Source: Casuarius casuarius (taxonomy: Eukaryota > Chordata > Aves > Casuariiformes > Casuariidae). Taken from it: 64,000 bases of DNA. Of the stretch, positions 1 through 9,912 are shown one piece after another. Position 1 is the first letter of the stretch, and each line of letters opens with the position of its first letter. The notes under the pieces are model-generated. The model was not told the origin of the DNA and did not search any database. It was given only the letters and a program-made list of their open reading frames with translations. The DNA lies in assembly GCA_003342895.1 (NCBI GenBank), contig PTFA01000193.1:68577-132576 (forward strand). The letters are read 5' to 3'. Both the position numbers and the translations under genes were made by a program.

Positions 1-172
1 TCTAAAACCTTAGCGTGCTATGTAATTCCAAGATGTGATTACTTTCTTGACTGCAGGTTTAGGTCATTGCACAAAAAGAGAATGTCGGAGGTTGTAACAG
101 TAACAACCATCTCTCTCATCTCTAGATGTACAACACAGCTACCGTGCAAAGCTAAATACCCACTGGGTTTAC

Positions 173-261
173 CTGAATAAGCCCCCTCAGTTCCTCTTCT
201 GTTAAAGAGTCTGTGGGCTCCTCTTGGGTGGAGTTGTACTCCACAGCCACTTTACCATTGT
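173..261 (-). CDS. RDM1: RDM1 coding exon 6
   Basis: 89 nt, acceptor TTTGTTTCAG, donor GTAAAC. It encodes DNGKVAVEYNSTQEEPTDSL and TEEELRGLIQ, ending in phase 0. By comparison with mammalian RDM1, one acidic C-terminal exon should follow outside the window. Bases 1-172 are the start of that intron. Confidence 0.9.
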
Positions 262-3200
262 CTGAAACAAACACACAGAATAAACGCCAAGAAACACAAC
301 TGTGTGTAAATACCCTAAACCCCCTCTTGGGATCTGACTGAACAGGATGAATCTACTTCATAACTGCATTCAGAGGAGGCGGCTGGTTGTTCTGAATGAT
401 TGTAGATGGAATAGGGCATTTTATTGTCCCATAGCAAACCACTGGGTTCTACCTTATTTGTTCTCTTACATAATATAACCATTTTACTGTGAAACATGAA
501 ATTTTCCATAGTGGTTTATGTAGTGCAGCGTTACTGTGGGTGTGGACAGAGCTCGTGATCCTACTGGTCATGGCTGGGCACAGAAACAGAGGGGCTGATC
601 TTGCTTCTACTGTCAAGCAAGCTCCAGCAGAAGCAGGACTGCACTGTACCACTTGGAGTAACCACTGCTACGGTTCTGAAAGTGCTCAGGAAGGAAGGAA
701 CTCAAGGATTTGTGATGTTAATTATGAAGCATGGAGGAGAAAAGTGGTAGTTACTGCATCGTACAGCTTAAACAGCATGCTGTGAATCTGCAGAGCTGCC
801 TTTTTCTCAGGCCTGCGTGCCTGTCTTCTCTGCAGAAAATCAAAAGGCTCTTACTAAATGGAGAGGAGACTGAAGTGAGGAAGCAGAAATAGATGGAGAA
901 GAAGCAGCATGGTAATTGCTGGTCTCTGTTATGCGATGGGCCAGAAGGCAGGAAGCACTGCAAAACGTCTGAGTCCAGAGATGCACCTTTCTAAAGGACA
1001 CCTTAAAGAACCCATGAGAAGAATCTAGCAGGTATTTAAATCCTGCTGGATTCAACAGAGTAAGTTCCTGCTCAGATGCTTTGCTGTATCAGTGACTCGG
1101 CATGAAGTGGTATTTACCGAGCAGGTCTCCTCTGTGTAAATTAAGGATAGCAGCACTGACCTGACCACATGAGGTTACATCCTGATGAGATAAATGCATA
1201 AAAGACTGAAGTACTCAGATACTACACAGAGAGGAGTCACCTAAGAGCTCAGAGAGCACAACACCCAGAATCCACAGAAAGCAGATAGGGCTGCTTCTAG
1301 GTAGGCACAGAGCCAGTTTCCATAGTTACAAACTGCGGTGACAGTAGCTCCAAAGACACAACGCTGCATACCACAGCCAGGCACGGACCTTTGACAGCAA
1401 CCACCCGGCCAGGAATCAGATCGGAACACGCAACATGCTGCAGTTCCGTTAATGTTACCCCTGGAACTAGAATGTGTTCGCATCCTTATTCAGCATGTGC
1501 ACATATGCTAATACGCTCTCCCTGCCAGGAGGAGAACTTTAGGCTTCTGCATTTTTTAAAACCAGTTTCAATGGTCTCTTTATCAAAGAAAAGGAAAAAA
1601 AGAAAAAAAAAATCAGCTTTCTAATAGGTGTTTCCTTTCACTCACACAGCTCATGTGACAGGACCACTCGGTGAAATCACTGCATACCATCACACAAGTT
1701 TAACTCTGGTGGAGACCCCCAAAACCCGACTGAATCCTAAGCAAGGTTCTGGGAAAAAGTTCACATTCATTTTCACAAAAGTTATGTCATCAGCCCAAAC
1801 ACCCTTTTTAACATTCTTTTTAAAAGACCCTTTAAAACACCTTGTTTAATACAAAAATAAGCCTTACCTAAAACCACGAGGAGTATCTTCTGAAAAGCGC
1901 TGGACAAAGCTTTCCCAGCTGCAAGTTTCTGAACTCTTCTTGTGGCTGTGACAAACTCAAGAGGATCTAAACCCAAGGAGCCACGGGTTATTGATGTTAG
2001 GATGACACTCTGCATATGAAAGCACACAAGCTGCTTTGTACTACGAAACATAACTGAAATTCCTCTGGGAACTGAACACAGCGTTATGGATATGATAAGA
2101 AAGCTGCTTATGTTTCGCAAGTAATTGGCAGCATGGCAGTGCCCTTACAAGGACTTTGTGTACCAACCCAGGCAAAGGAGCACATCCTCAGCCCTACGTC
2201 AGGACCCTGCCCAAGGCAGCTGGCAGTGGAGATCCCAGCAGGCATCTGGGCTGTGCCACAGGCACAGGATCTCTTAGGAGTCGTACAGCATGCTCACATC
2301 AGAAGTGGCTGCAATGGGGAATGAATAATCTTACAGGTGAGAGAGAGAGGAACAGAGGGTAAGAAAGCAAGAGCGGTATGAAGCAGGGAGGGAAGAGGCA
2401 TGCTTAGGATTCCTTGCTGTAAAGCACAGCAGCTCACAAGGTCCCCACAGATTCTTGTCTCCAGCTAAACTCAGCTACTACATCAGATTCACAAACTGTG
2501 AATGCAAGAATGACCAGGGACTGACAACTGCCGGCAGAGACTTTCAGCTGCAGCAAAAATGTACCTTCACCATTTTCTATGTCTGCCTCGCCGAGGCCAA
2601 CTCCCCTGGTGCATACCCCATGGTTGGGCATCGTTACTTCTACGGCACACAGATATTTAAGGGATCGCTTCCGTAACGTCTTTCCCAGCTCCTCATTCTC
2701 ATCCTCAAAGCCGGAAACATTCTGCAGCTGTCGGAAGACCACAAAATAATTACAATTAAGTAGAAAGGGGATGTAATGACCACCTAGGCCCACCCCTGCA
2801 TAGCCCAGGCCTTCTCTGCACAGTGCATGACTCCAGGCCAGTAGCATACGGCAGAGCCAGAGCAGGGATGTTCACTGTTTTGACTCTAATTTGACTCAGA
2901 AATATCCCAGGGTCCCCATCCTCTGTCAATCAAGCCTGCAATCTTAGTCATCTCAGACGCTTTCAGCACATGAAGACTATTGTCAAGTTCTGGCACTGCT
3001 TTAAACATAGCCGCATGAAAACCAGATCCCCCCATTTGTATAAACAGAAATCCAGCCAGTGCCCTTGCCCACAGCAATCTTCTCTCCCCAGGCTTTCAGA
3101 ACATCCTCATTTGTGGTCCAAAACGCAGTTCCTGTGGCTGTCTTCATTAAGGACAATGATCTGAGGATAATTCTGTTCATTCCATCAACCACTCCAATTC

Positions 3201-4891
3201 AGAATGCGGGATGAGGGAAGGGAGGAACAACTGATGGACATAAAGGGCCCCTTACTGTGATGATGCGACTGGACCAGCCGTTAAAGCCAAGGTAGTGGTT
3301 GGCCAGTTCCTGGCACTTGTTGCTGTTGAGAGCAAGAACTTGCTGCTGAAACACTTTCTGCTTGGTGCAAATACAAACCTGTCGAGGAAAGAAGAACCCT
3401 GGTTATCCAGGCTTTGCTTCCAGGGTTCCCACTGCAGACACACCATTGGTGGCTCTGGGAGAGAAGTTCATAGCAAACGTGTTCACTAACCGCATGGGTG
3501 TTTCTGACGTGCCAAATATTTGTAACCCAAGAATGGGCCCTGCTTTGCGCCAATGATTCCAGCAGAAAGATGCTGCCACATGACTTCTTAAATGCTACCT
3601 GGATGCTACTATTCCCAGCAGTGGGGGATGTCACAGGGTATGATGGTAGCACCCAGCAAAAAACCAGCAAACTTTAATGAAAAGCACAGGGACTGCCATT
3701 GAGGAGGTCAACAAACATTTCACCCTGCTGCTGCAGGTTAGGATGCCGAGTCCTGGAAGTTTCACACATGGGGCCATTCTGCTTACCTTCAAGGGAGATT
3801 TCTGAAACAGTCTCTGCCCGTTGCATGCGTGCTGGGCTCGGCTGGCATCTCCGGACGAATAAAACTTAATGACGGCGTAATACCCAGGCCCTGCCACAGC
3901 AGCGTTTCTGTGCGCTCGCACTGAGTAGAGCGGCCCGAATTTGGAAAACGCTGAAAACAGGGAATGCTGAGGAAAAGCAAGAGAAACACAGGTGTTTTGA
4001 GAAACATCTGCTGCTGCTCCAGAGCCTGAGCAACAGCCACAGAGACAGGACTTCTCCCAAGACCTAATTACCTAGAAAACGAGGAGTGTTTAAGTGCTGT
4101 TCTTGCTATGTAACAGCAATAATCCCTGGAATAATCGGTAAGACTGAAGATAACATGAGTATCTGGCAGATAACATCTTTTCTTCCCAAACTGGCCAGAC
4201 CCCTTACCCTGCCAGTATCTCATTCCCAATATTATCCAGTCTCCAAACTGGGAGGAAAGACAGAAGTGGGATTTTCTGTTCCCTGAGTTATCCTCATCCC
4301 AGACCACCTCTCACTCTCTGCTTCGCATGTGTGTGCTGTCCTGTCGAAGCTTCAGCACAGCACTAGCACTGTATTTTGCAGATAGACTTAACAGGATTTT
4401 ATTTCCACTCTTCCACATTTTGCCCGTTTCTTTGTAGCTTCACAAACACCGGTAGCGTTTCCCTATTTCCTCAAACGGCATCGGAGCGTTTCGCGAGGCC
4501 GGGAAGCAGGGGATGCCACCCGGGACAGTGCCGGCACCGCGAAACTGGCCGCGTCCCAGAGCGGGACCGGGGCCAGCAGCCACCCCGCAGGGACACACGG
4601 GGCCCAACGAAACAATAAAACCGTAAAATAATAATAACGAAAAAATAAAAAGAGCATCATTAGCGCATGGGGAAGGCGATGGGAGAAAAGGCCTGGGCAG
4701 GGAGGAGGAACCGGGGCCTCAGGCCGGGGGGACCAGGGAGGACTCGGCCCCAGCCCCGCACAGCCCCGGAGGCGGCCGGGGGCCGCGGCCGGGCCTCGCC
4801 TCACCTCCAGGCCCGGCGCCGGCTCCAGCCCCCAGACCAGCAGCGTCTGGGCGCTCCCCGCCGGCACCCGGAACTCCACCACCTCCGCCAT
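173..4891 (-). CDS. RDM1: RDM1, RAD52 motif-containing protein 1 (3' end cut by window edge)
   Basis: Six coding exons are joined: 4805-4891, 3787-3966, 3256-3378, 2565-2727, 1868-1966 and 173-261, giving 247 residues before the missing final exon. All introns are GT-AG and the phases agree. The N-terminal half is an RRM fold with the RNP-like stretch GYYAVIKFY. Exon 3 carries the RAD52-like motif CQELANHYLGFNGWSSRI. Exon order and sequence follow vertebrate RDM1, which binds single-stranded DNA and RNA and has been linked to cisplatin responses in chicken cells. The start ATG at 4889-4891 opens MAEVVEFRVPAG, like the mammalian N terminus. GH lies just upstream on the same strand. Identity is sure; the C-terminal exon is not in the window. 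Confidence 0.95.
1868..1966 (-). CDS. RDM1: RDM1 coding exon 5
   Basis: 99 nt, acceptor TTGGGTTTAG, donor GTAAGG. The translation DPLEFVTATRRVQKLAAGKA and SSAFQKILLVVL aligns with the family's C-terminal helical part. Confidence 0.92.
   Translation of the reverse strand: MLLSLSQPQEEFRNLQLGKLCPALFRRYSSWF
2565..2727 (-). CDS. RDM1: RDM1 coding exon 4
   Basis: 163 nt, acceptor CCGACAG, donor GTACAT after NGE+G. It includes RSLKYLCAVEVTMPNHG, matching the family sequence that follows the RD motif. Confidence 0.92.
3256..3378 (-). CDS. RDM1: RDM1 coding exon 3 (RAD52 motif)
   Basis: 41 codons, phase 0 at both ends, acceptor CCTCGACAG and donor GTAAGG. It encodes VLALNSNKCQELANHYLGFN, the RD motif shared with RAD52. 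Confidence 0.95.
3787..3966 (-). CDS. RDM1: RDM1 coding exon 2 (RRM core)
   Basis: 60 codons, phase 0 at both ends, acceptor TTTTCCTCAG and donor GTAAGC. It holds HSLFSAFSKFGPLYSVR, GYYAVIKFYS and LFQKSPLK, the RRM helix and RNP strands. Confidence 0.95.
4805..4891 (-). CDS. RDM1: RDM1 coding exon 1
   Basis: Residues 1-29, ending GLE before donor GTGAGG in phase 0. It begins the RRM (TLLVWGLEP is the first strand). It lies in CpG-rich DNA. Confidence 0.93.
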
Positions 4892-4959
4892 GGCCGGCCC
4901 CGAGCGGGGAAGGCGGCTCCGGCCCGGCCCCTCGGCCCGCCCCGCCCCGGCCTGGGCCC

Positions 4960-5049
4960 NNNNNNNNNNNNNNNNNNNNNNNNNNNNNNNNNNNNNNNNN
5001 NNNNNNNNNNNNNNNNNNNNNNNNNNNNNNNNNNNNNNNNNNNNNNNNN
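4960..5049. other. Assembly gap (90 N)
   Basis: A run of 90 unknown bases in extremely GC-rich DNA between the RDM1 start and the GH poly(A) signal. Reading frames that run through it are artefacts. Confidence 0.99.
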
Positions 5050-5188
5050 GGCGCCCCGGAGGGGTGTGTGTGGACGGCGCCCCCAGATCGCCCTCCCCCT
5101 CGCCCCGGGGGGGCCATGCCGGCCGCAGCGGGGTTTGGGGGGCTCCCCGGGAGGCAGCGAGACACGCACAGCTTCAGCGGGTAGCGGG

Positions 5189-5194
5189 TTTATT
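5189..5194 (-). terminator. GH poly(A) signal AATAAA
   Basis: AATAAA on the minus strand, about 122 nt after the GH stop codon. It gives a short 3' UTR and puts cleavage near 5170, only about 280 bp before the RDM1 start codon. Confidence 0.8.
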
Positions 5195-5315
5195 CTCCTC
5201 AGGCCAAAGCGACCCCCTGTACAAGGCGCGGGGGCTCCCTGGGAGGGCCGGAGAGCGGCCCCGGCTCTTCCTCCTCAGCAGACGGGGGCCGGGGTTGGGG
5301 GCCCCCCCTCCCCCC

Positions 5316-5516
5316 TCAGATGGTGCAGTTGCTCTCGCCGAAGCGCCGGCACTTCATCACCTTCAGGTAGGTCTCCACCTTGTGCAGGTCCTTCTTGAAG
5401 CAGGACAGCAGGCCGTAGTTCTTCAGCAGGGCGTCCTCGTTGCGCAGGTGGATGTCGAATTTGTCGTAGGTGGATTTGAGGAGCGGCGGCCCGCGAGGGC
5501 TCCGGTCGTCCAGCTC
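5316..5516 (-). CDS. GH1: GH coding exon 5 (helix D, stop)
   Basis: 66 codons plus TGA at 5316-5318, acceptor CTCCTTGCAG. It ends [11 protein letters not shown], the highly conserved GH C terminus. Confidence 0.98.
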   Translation of the reverse strand, partial: ELDDRSPRGPPLLKSTYDKFDIHLRNEDALLKNYGLLSCFKKDLHKVETYLKVMKCRRFGESNCTI

Positions 5517-8500
5517 CTGCAAGGAGGCACCGGCGTTAGCGGGGAGGAAGGACAGGCTGAGCGGAGCAGGCTGGGGAGGCGGGAGGGAGACAGAGGCGGA
5601 AGGGGAGCAGATGGCCCGGGACTGAGGGTCATCGAAGGTGCTGGGGCTCCTCCTGCGACGCCGGGACGTTCCCTCGCATCGCGCTTCCCCTCCAGCCCGC
5701 TCCCGCACCCCTCCGCGGTTTTCTTACACACTGTGACTCCGTTCAAAGTCAGCCACTCTTCACCGTTTTCAGGGAAGTTTCAAGTCCCTTTTCCTGCCTA
5801 GCTTTAAAGGAAGTTGTTTTTTTCTCTTATGAGCTTGTATGTCAAAGTACCTTCCAGTCTATATGTTTAGAAGAACAGCAGTTGTGCAGGGATGATGTTA
5901 CACAAACACAATTTCATGCGTATGAAACCGTCAGCAAGAAGCGAGCTGCACCAAATGCTGCAGGAAGGGAAGGCTGTGTCTTGTGGGGTCTTCAAAAATG
6001 TGGAGATTCGTGGGGTTTTTCCATAGCAACCCTAGCCGAGGAGATGGGGAACCAAGCAAATAATTCTGCCTTTCCTCCCGCTTTCCCAGTGAACAGAGCT
6101 CTAACCCAGACCCAGGCTTTGTGCATCCGGAGCTCAGAGATCTGCGATCTGCCACCCCTCCTGCCCCACTTTGCTCACTAGCTGGAGCAGCAAATTGAAC
6201 TTTTTTGGTTAAGTAAACAGTGGCTTAAATGGATGCAATGTGATTATTTGTTTAGTTTCTGTATACCACTTTCCAATGTCCTAACACATATCAAATGGAG
6301 ACCAAAATCTGGGAATGGAACTGGTACCTATACCTGCTTTCTCCAGCTGAAGCGCCAGGACAGAAGATCTCTTTTTACTCTCAGGGCTTGGCTTTCAGCA
6401 TTATTTAGATGATTGAAGGTGTAAATAAGTGTCCAGACTCATTTCTCACAGATCTAGGTCTCAGTGCTCTAGCTACATTGTGGTGCTGGCAGATAGACTG
6501 ACTTACAGAGTGAACTCATCTGACAGGGGATCCTGATAGGCAATAAACAGTTTCATTTAAAAAGACAAAAAAGAAATTGAGTGACCTTTCTGAAGATCAT
6601 TCTCTACCTCTCGCTTGTCGAGATGCTCTATACTGTAAATCTCATTTAAGACAGAGACATCAGAGTGTGGGTTTCCACCTGTATGCAGACTTAAAAGGTT
6701 TCTATAAAATGTCATTAGCCCTTGCTAATGTTGTTAGCTCTGCTCATGTTGCAGAACCTTGCATCATTTACTTCCCTTGGAAGTATTTTGTGTGGTGCTG
6801 TAGCAAACGTTCTTGCATTACTATTTGTATAGTAGATTTAACCAATTGAGTATTCTTTGGTGCTAGATTTGGAAAGATTTTGGGTCTACACTGTTGTGAT
6901 CTTCCTAGTCTGTGCTGTTATCTGAGTGGTTATAGCAGTTATTAACATCTGTTATGTGTTTTCTTATACTCCCCGGTGAAGAAGTGTATGCAGTGGTGTG
7001 CTGTGATTTGATTATGTTAAAAAAAACAAAGTCGAAGGGATGCCGCTGGTCTTTAGAGTGGAGGTGGGGAGGTTTGTCGTGGTCTTTGGATCCTGTGGAA
7101 GACTGAGAGCTCTGTGCCTTGTGTCCGGGAGATCTCTGGTATTCTATAATCATGACACATGCTGCAACTTACCCTCATCAGAGCTTGGATCCCTTCTTCT
7201 AGGTCCTTCAGTTTTTCATAGACTCTGTCTGAGGTGCCAAAAACCAGATTGTTTGTGAACACCTTGCTTAAGTACTGCACCGGGGTCAACCAGGACTGGA
7301 TAAGAACCAGTGAAAACCGAAGAAGCTCCATGTCCTGAAATGAAAAAACAGTGGTCAAAGCCGTGCAGGTGAGTTGTGGAGTTACCCGGGTGTCCCGATC
7401 CCTCTGAAACAGCCCAAAGGTGACCCAGAGATGTCTCTGCTTCCGCAGCTTTGGCAGATATAAATCTGTGAGCTGAGGAGTACCACCCAGAAATCTGTCC
7501 TGTGCAGAAAGTATTTTTTTCTCCTCCTTGGTATGGGATGTGATTTATAGCCTAACCCGAAAGAGTCTTTCTTTCTGCATGCAGGATGTGCACAGTGAAA
7601 TGGGAGAGGAAGAACAGTACCTCAAGAAGTGCTGGAGATGTTAAACCTTACAGATGGTAACCCTCTGTTCCCATATTGAAACACAGTTGGGCTCTTAAAA
7701 TAGGTCTATGCTTGCCCGGGGGAGAGAACTTACTGATTTCTGCTGGGCATCATCCTTCCCTGTGGGAGCAGGAATGGTTTCTGAGTAACAAAATGCCGAC
7801 TGGGAATTTTTGTTGGCGTGTCTCTGGTCCTCCGGAATATAGGTGCGTTCCTGTGGGGACATCCCAAATACACTCAGATCTCTTGTTGCCTGTGTACTGG
7901 CAGGAGACCATAGATCCTTTTCTCAGGCTGTTCTGAACAGTTACTCTTTGCAAGAAAGAAATATGAAATAAAAAGTATCTCTGTGCCAGACTGTCAGATA
8001 GGAAGCAGGAGTGCACAGTTGGCTCAAGAGTTACCGAGACTAAAGGTCATCCTCTCGTTAAGCCAAAGTGCTAATGTAAATGCACAAAATATTCGGACTG
8101 GGTTCTCCCTGGGAGTAGAAGACCCCCATGGACAGCTCTCACCAAAGCAGACAGCTCGTGTGTGCTGTTGGCAATAGCAGAGATTGGATAGTTTTAAACA
8201 CTCAGAGTTGGTGAGGGCCATAGGTGGCCAACTCAGGAAAGTCTTGCAAAGAGGTCTGCCGTAACCTGTCCTGTCTTACTAAGGCCCTCTCTCCTCACCC
8301 TGAGCTGACAGAGAAGACATCAACGGTTAAAAATGTCTTTGTTTCTAGGAATTTATACTGGCTCCGGGTTGACACAGCCACGGCAGAGTCCCCAAACCAC
8401 CAAGCTAATGAGGAGGAGATGCCCCGATGTCGCAACACTTACGAACTCTTTGTACGTCTCGGCAGCCAGGAGGTGAAGGTGCTGAGCCCTCAGCACAGCG

Positions 8501-9693
8501 TTGGCAAACAGGTTGGAAAGGGGCATGGCCGGGAAGGTTGCAGCTTCCTTTGGCCACTGCAATCCCAGTGTGATCACAGCGATGAAGAGAGGAGAAAACC
8601 ACGACCCTACAGCAAAGAGAAGCAGAAAGGTGTTAGCAGTCCTTTAGTCCTTTAGGCTGTACTGAGGAGTCGGTGGCACCTGTGAATTTCTACTCAGCCT
8701 CTTCTGTCCTTGCCGGCTGAGGGCTCACCTCACTGAACATCTTGTTTGTCTCTGTAAGTGAACTTAGCTCTGTAGCTCCCCTAATCAAATGAAAACCCCT
8801 CCCCTCTCACTAGACATGCCCTCAAGTCTCCTACTGCTCCCGGTGTTATAAGCACTATTTTCCTGGCTGAAGTCATCGTTGTTCCTTGAAAACTAGAGCG
8901 CATCCCTGCCATTTTTCCCTAACACGGTTGTCATGTTTTTCTTCAGGCCTTGGCCTCGTGAGCAGAGCGCAGTGCACTCATCGTTGTGTGAGCCAGCAGA
9001 GGACAGTACAAGGTAACATCCCAGGGAGGTGAGGGACTGGGAATAGCTCACTTCAGCCTCATTTTACATCATCCTGCTGCCATGTGAAACCTGCTGCCTG
9101 CCTCCGCTGGGACAAGAGCTGATTTCCTTACCCATGCTGTGACTAATGTACTTTTGTTCTCTGATGGTCACACCTGTAGGATTTGGCGGTCTTTGTCAAG
9201 CCCTAAGGTTTTAATCCATGGCATTTAACTCATGCACGTGTCCATCTATGCTTACTGAGACCACAAAGATAATCTCAGCCAAATACCTTTCAGTGGAGGA
9301 ATACCCTGGGGCATGTAGGACTTCTGCATTAGACATCGTCCTGATCCCTGGCTTAAGCCTTCAATGTGAGTTTTAATATCCCTGCCAGAATTTTTGTTAG
9401 TAGTAACTACTATAACTGCAGCTCCCCTTGTTCTTCATGTTCATGAGCCTTTCTTGAGCCTTGATGAGTTTTGGCTAATGATTATCTACATCAGTTCATT
9501 AAAGTCACACTGTAGGGAATTATAATCCATTTCACTGATTTAGAAGTTACCACATTTTAATTTAGGGCTGTCACTGAGTGTATATGGCCCACCACAGCAC
9601 CACCCCATGTGTGCAATATCTCCCACCACCCTAGGCATGCAGCAGCACTGGCAATCCTTTAAAACTGAAATAGAGAAAAATACCTGGAGCCAT
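5316..9693 (-). CDS. GH1: Growth hormone (somatotropin) precursor
   Basis: Five coding exons, 9684-9693, 8443-8606, 7734-7850, 7173-7334 and 5316-5516, join to 654 nt, which encode 217 residues. All introns are GT-AG with correct phases. Residues 1-26 form a signal peptide, [20 protein letters not shown] followed by WPKEAA. The mature hormone of about 191 residues starts TFPAMPLS and is a four-helix cytokine. Its four cysteines occur in FCYSE, SCFKK, MKCRR and SNCTI, giving the usual two disulfides. The hormone is secreted by pituitary somatotrophs and acts through the GH receptor and JAK2-STAT5. The ten-base first coding exon is typical of vertebrate GH. A TATA box, Pit-1-like sites and a poly(A) signal flank it. 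Only one GH copy is in the window. Confidence 0.98.
7173..7334 (-). CDS. GH1: GH coding exon 4 (helices B and C)
   Basis: 54 codons, acceptor TTTCATTTCAG, donor GTAAGT. The translation starts [20 protein letters not shown] and ends [10 protein letters not shown]. Confidence 0.98.
7734..7850 (-). CDS. GH1: GH coding exon 3
   Basis: 39 codons, acceptor GTCCCCACAG, donor GTAAGT. The translation [20 protein letters not shown] and [19 protein letters not shown] contains the first cysteine. Confidence 0.97.
8443..8606 (-). CDS. GH1: GH coding exon 2 (signal peptide, helix A)
   Basis: 164 nt, acceptor TTTGCTGTAG, donor GTAAGT. It encodes the rest of the signal peptide, then [20 protein letters not shown] and [12 protein letters not shown]. 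Confidence 0.97.
9684..9693 (-). CDS. GH1: GH coding exon 1 (ten bases)
   Basis: ATGGCTCCAG followed by donor GTATTT, encoding MAP and the first base of Gly4. It lies about 90 bp downstream of the TATA box, which fixes the start. Confidence 0.95.
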
Positions 9694-9782
9694 TTCCGTC
9701 TGGTGAGTTGCTCAGGTGTTGCTTGAAAGTGAATGTTTCCTCCTTTCATCTAGGGCTGGTAATGGTAACTGTCGAGCCACCC

Positions 9783-9790
9783 CTTATATA
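9783..9790 (-). promoter_or_regulatory. GH TATA box
   Basis: TATATAAG on the minus strand, about 90 bp upstream of the GH ATG. It predicts a start site near 9757 and a 5' UTR of about 60 nt. Confidence 0.85.
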
Positions 9791-9808
9791 CTAGGGGGTC
9801 TGTTTAAA

Positions 9809-9818
9809 ATGTATATAT
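9809..9818. promoter_or_regulatory. Pit-1-like site 1, GH promoter
   Basis: ATGTATATAT on the plus strand fits the Pit-1 (POU1F1) consensus WWTATNCAT read on the minus strand. It lies about 55 bp upstream of the predicted GH start site. Confidence 0.5.
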
Positions 9819-9855
9819 GTGTTCATGATCACAACAACCTCTCTATATCTTCTCC

Positions 9856-9865
9856 ATGCATAAAT
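9856..9865. promoter_or_regulatory. Pit-1-like site 2, GH promoter
   Basis: ATGCATAAAT, a perfect Pit-1 consensus, about 100 bp upstream of the predicted start site. This is where mammalian GH genes also carry a Pit-1 element. Confidence 0.65.
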
Positions 9866-9902
9866 GCACGTGTGTTCGCAATGGTGCTACCTAATTGTAG
9901 TC

Positions 9903-9912
9903 ATTTATACAT
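9903..9912. promoter_or_regulatory. Pit-1-like site 3, GH promoter
   Basis: ATTTATACAT, the consensus in the opposite orientation, about 150 bp upstream of the predicted start site and 47 bp from site 2. Confidence 0.6.

Larger units (their letters stand above)
4440..5310. promoter_or_regulatory. CpG-rich promoter region of RDM1 with an assembly gap
   Basis: The sequence is very GC- and CpG-rich. GC boxes of the CCGCCCC type lie at about 4938-4949, directly upstream of the RDM1 start. No TATA box is visible. The 90 N at 4960-5049 hide part of the likely transcription start region. The 5' part of this island overlaps the end of the GH transcription unit. Confidence 0.7.

Noticed and set aside
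1..60. Possible final RDM1 exon after a CTGCAG acceptor on the minus strand
   Set aside because: It would read S-R-K-stop, which lacks the acidic C terminus of the family. The last exon is more likely outside the window.
4667..5801. Long plus-strand open frames across the N gap
   Set aside because: They are antisense to RDM1 and GH exons, run through unknown bases and reflect high GC content.
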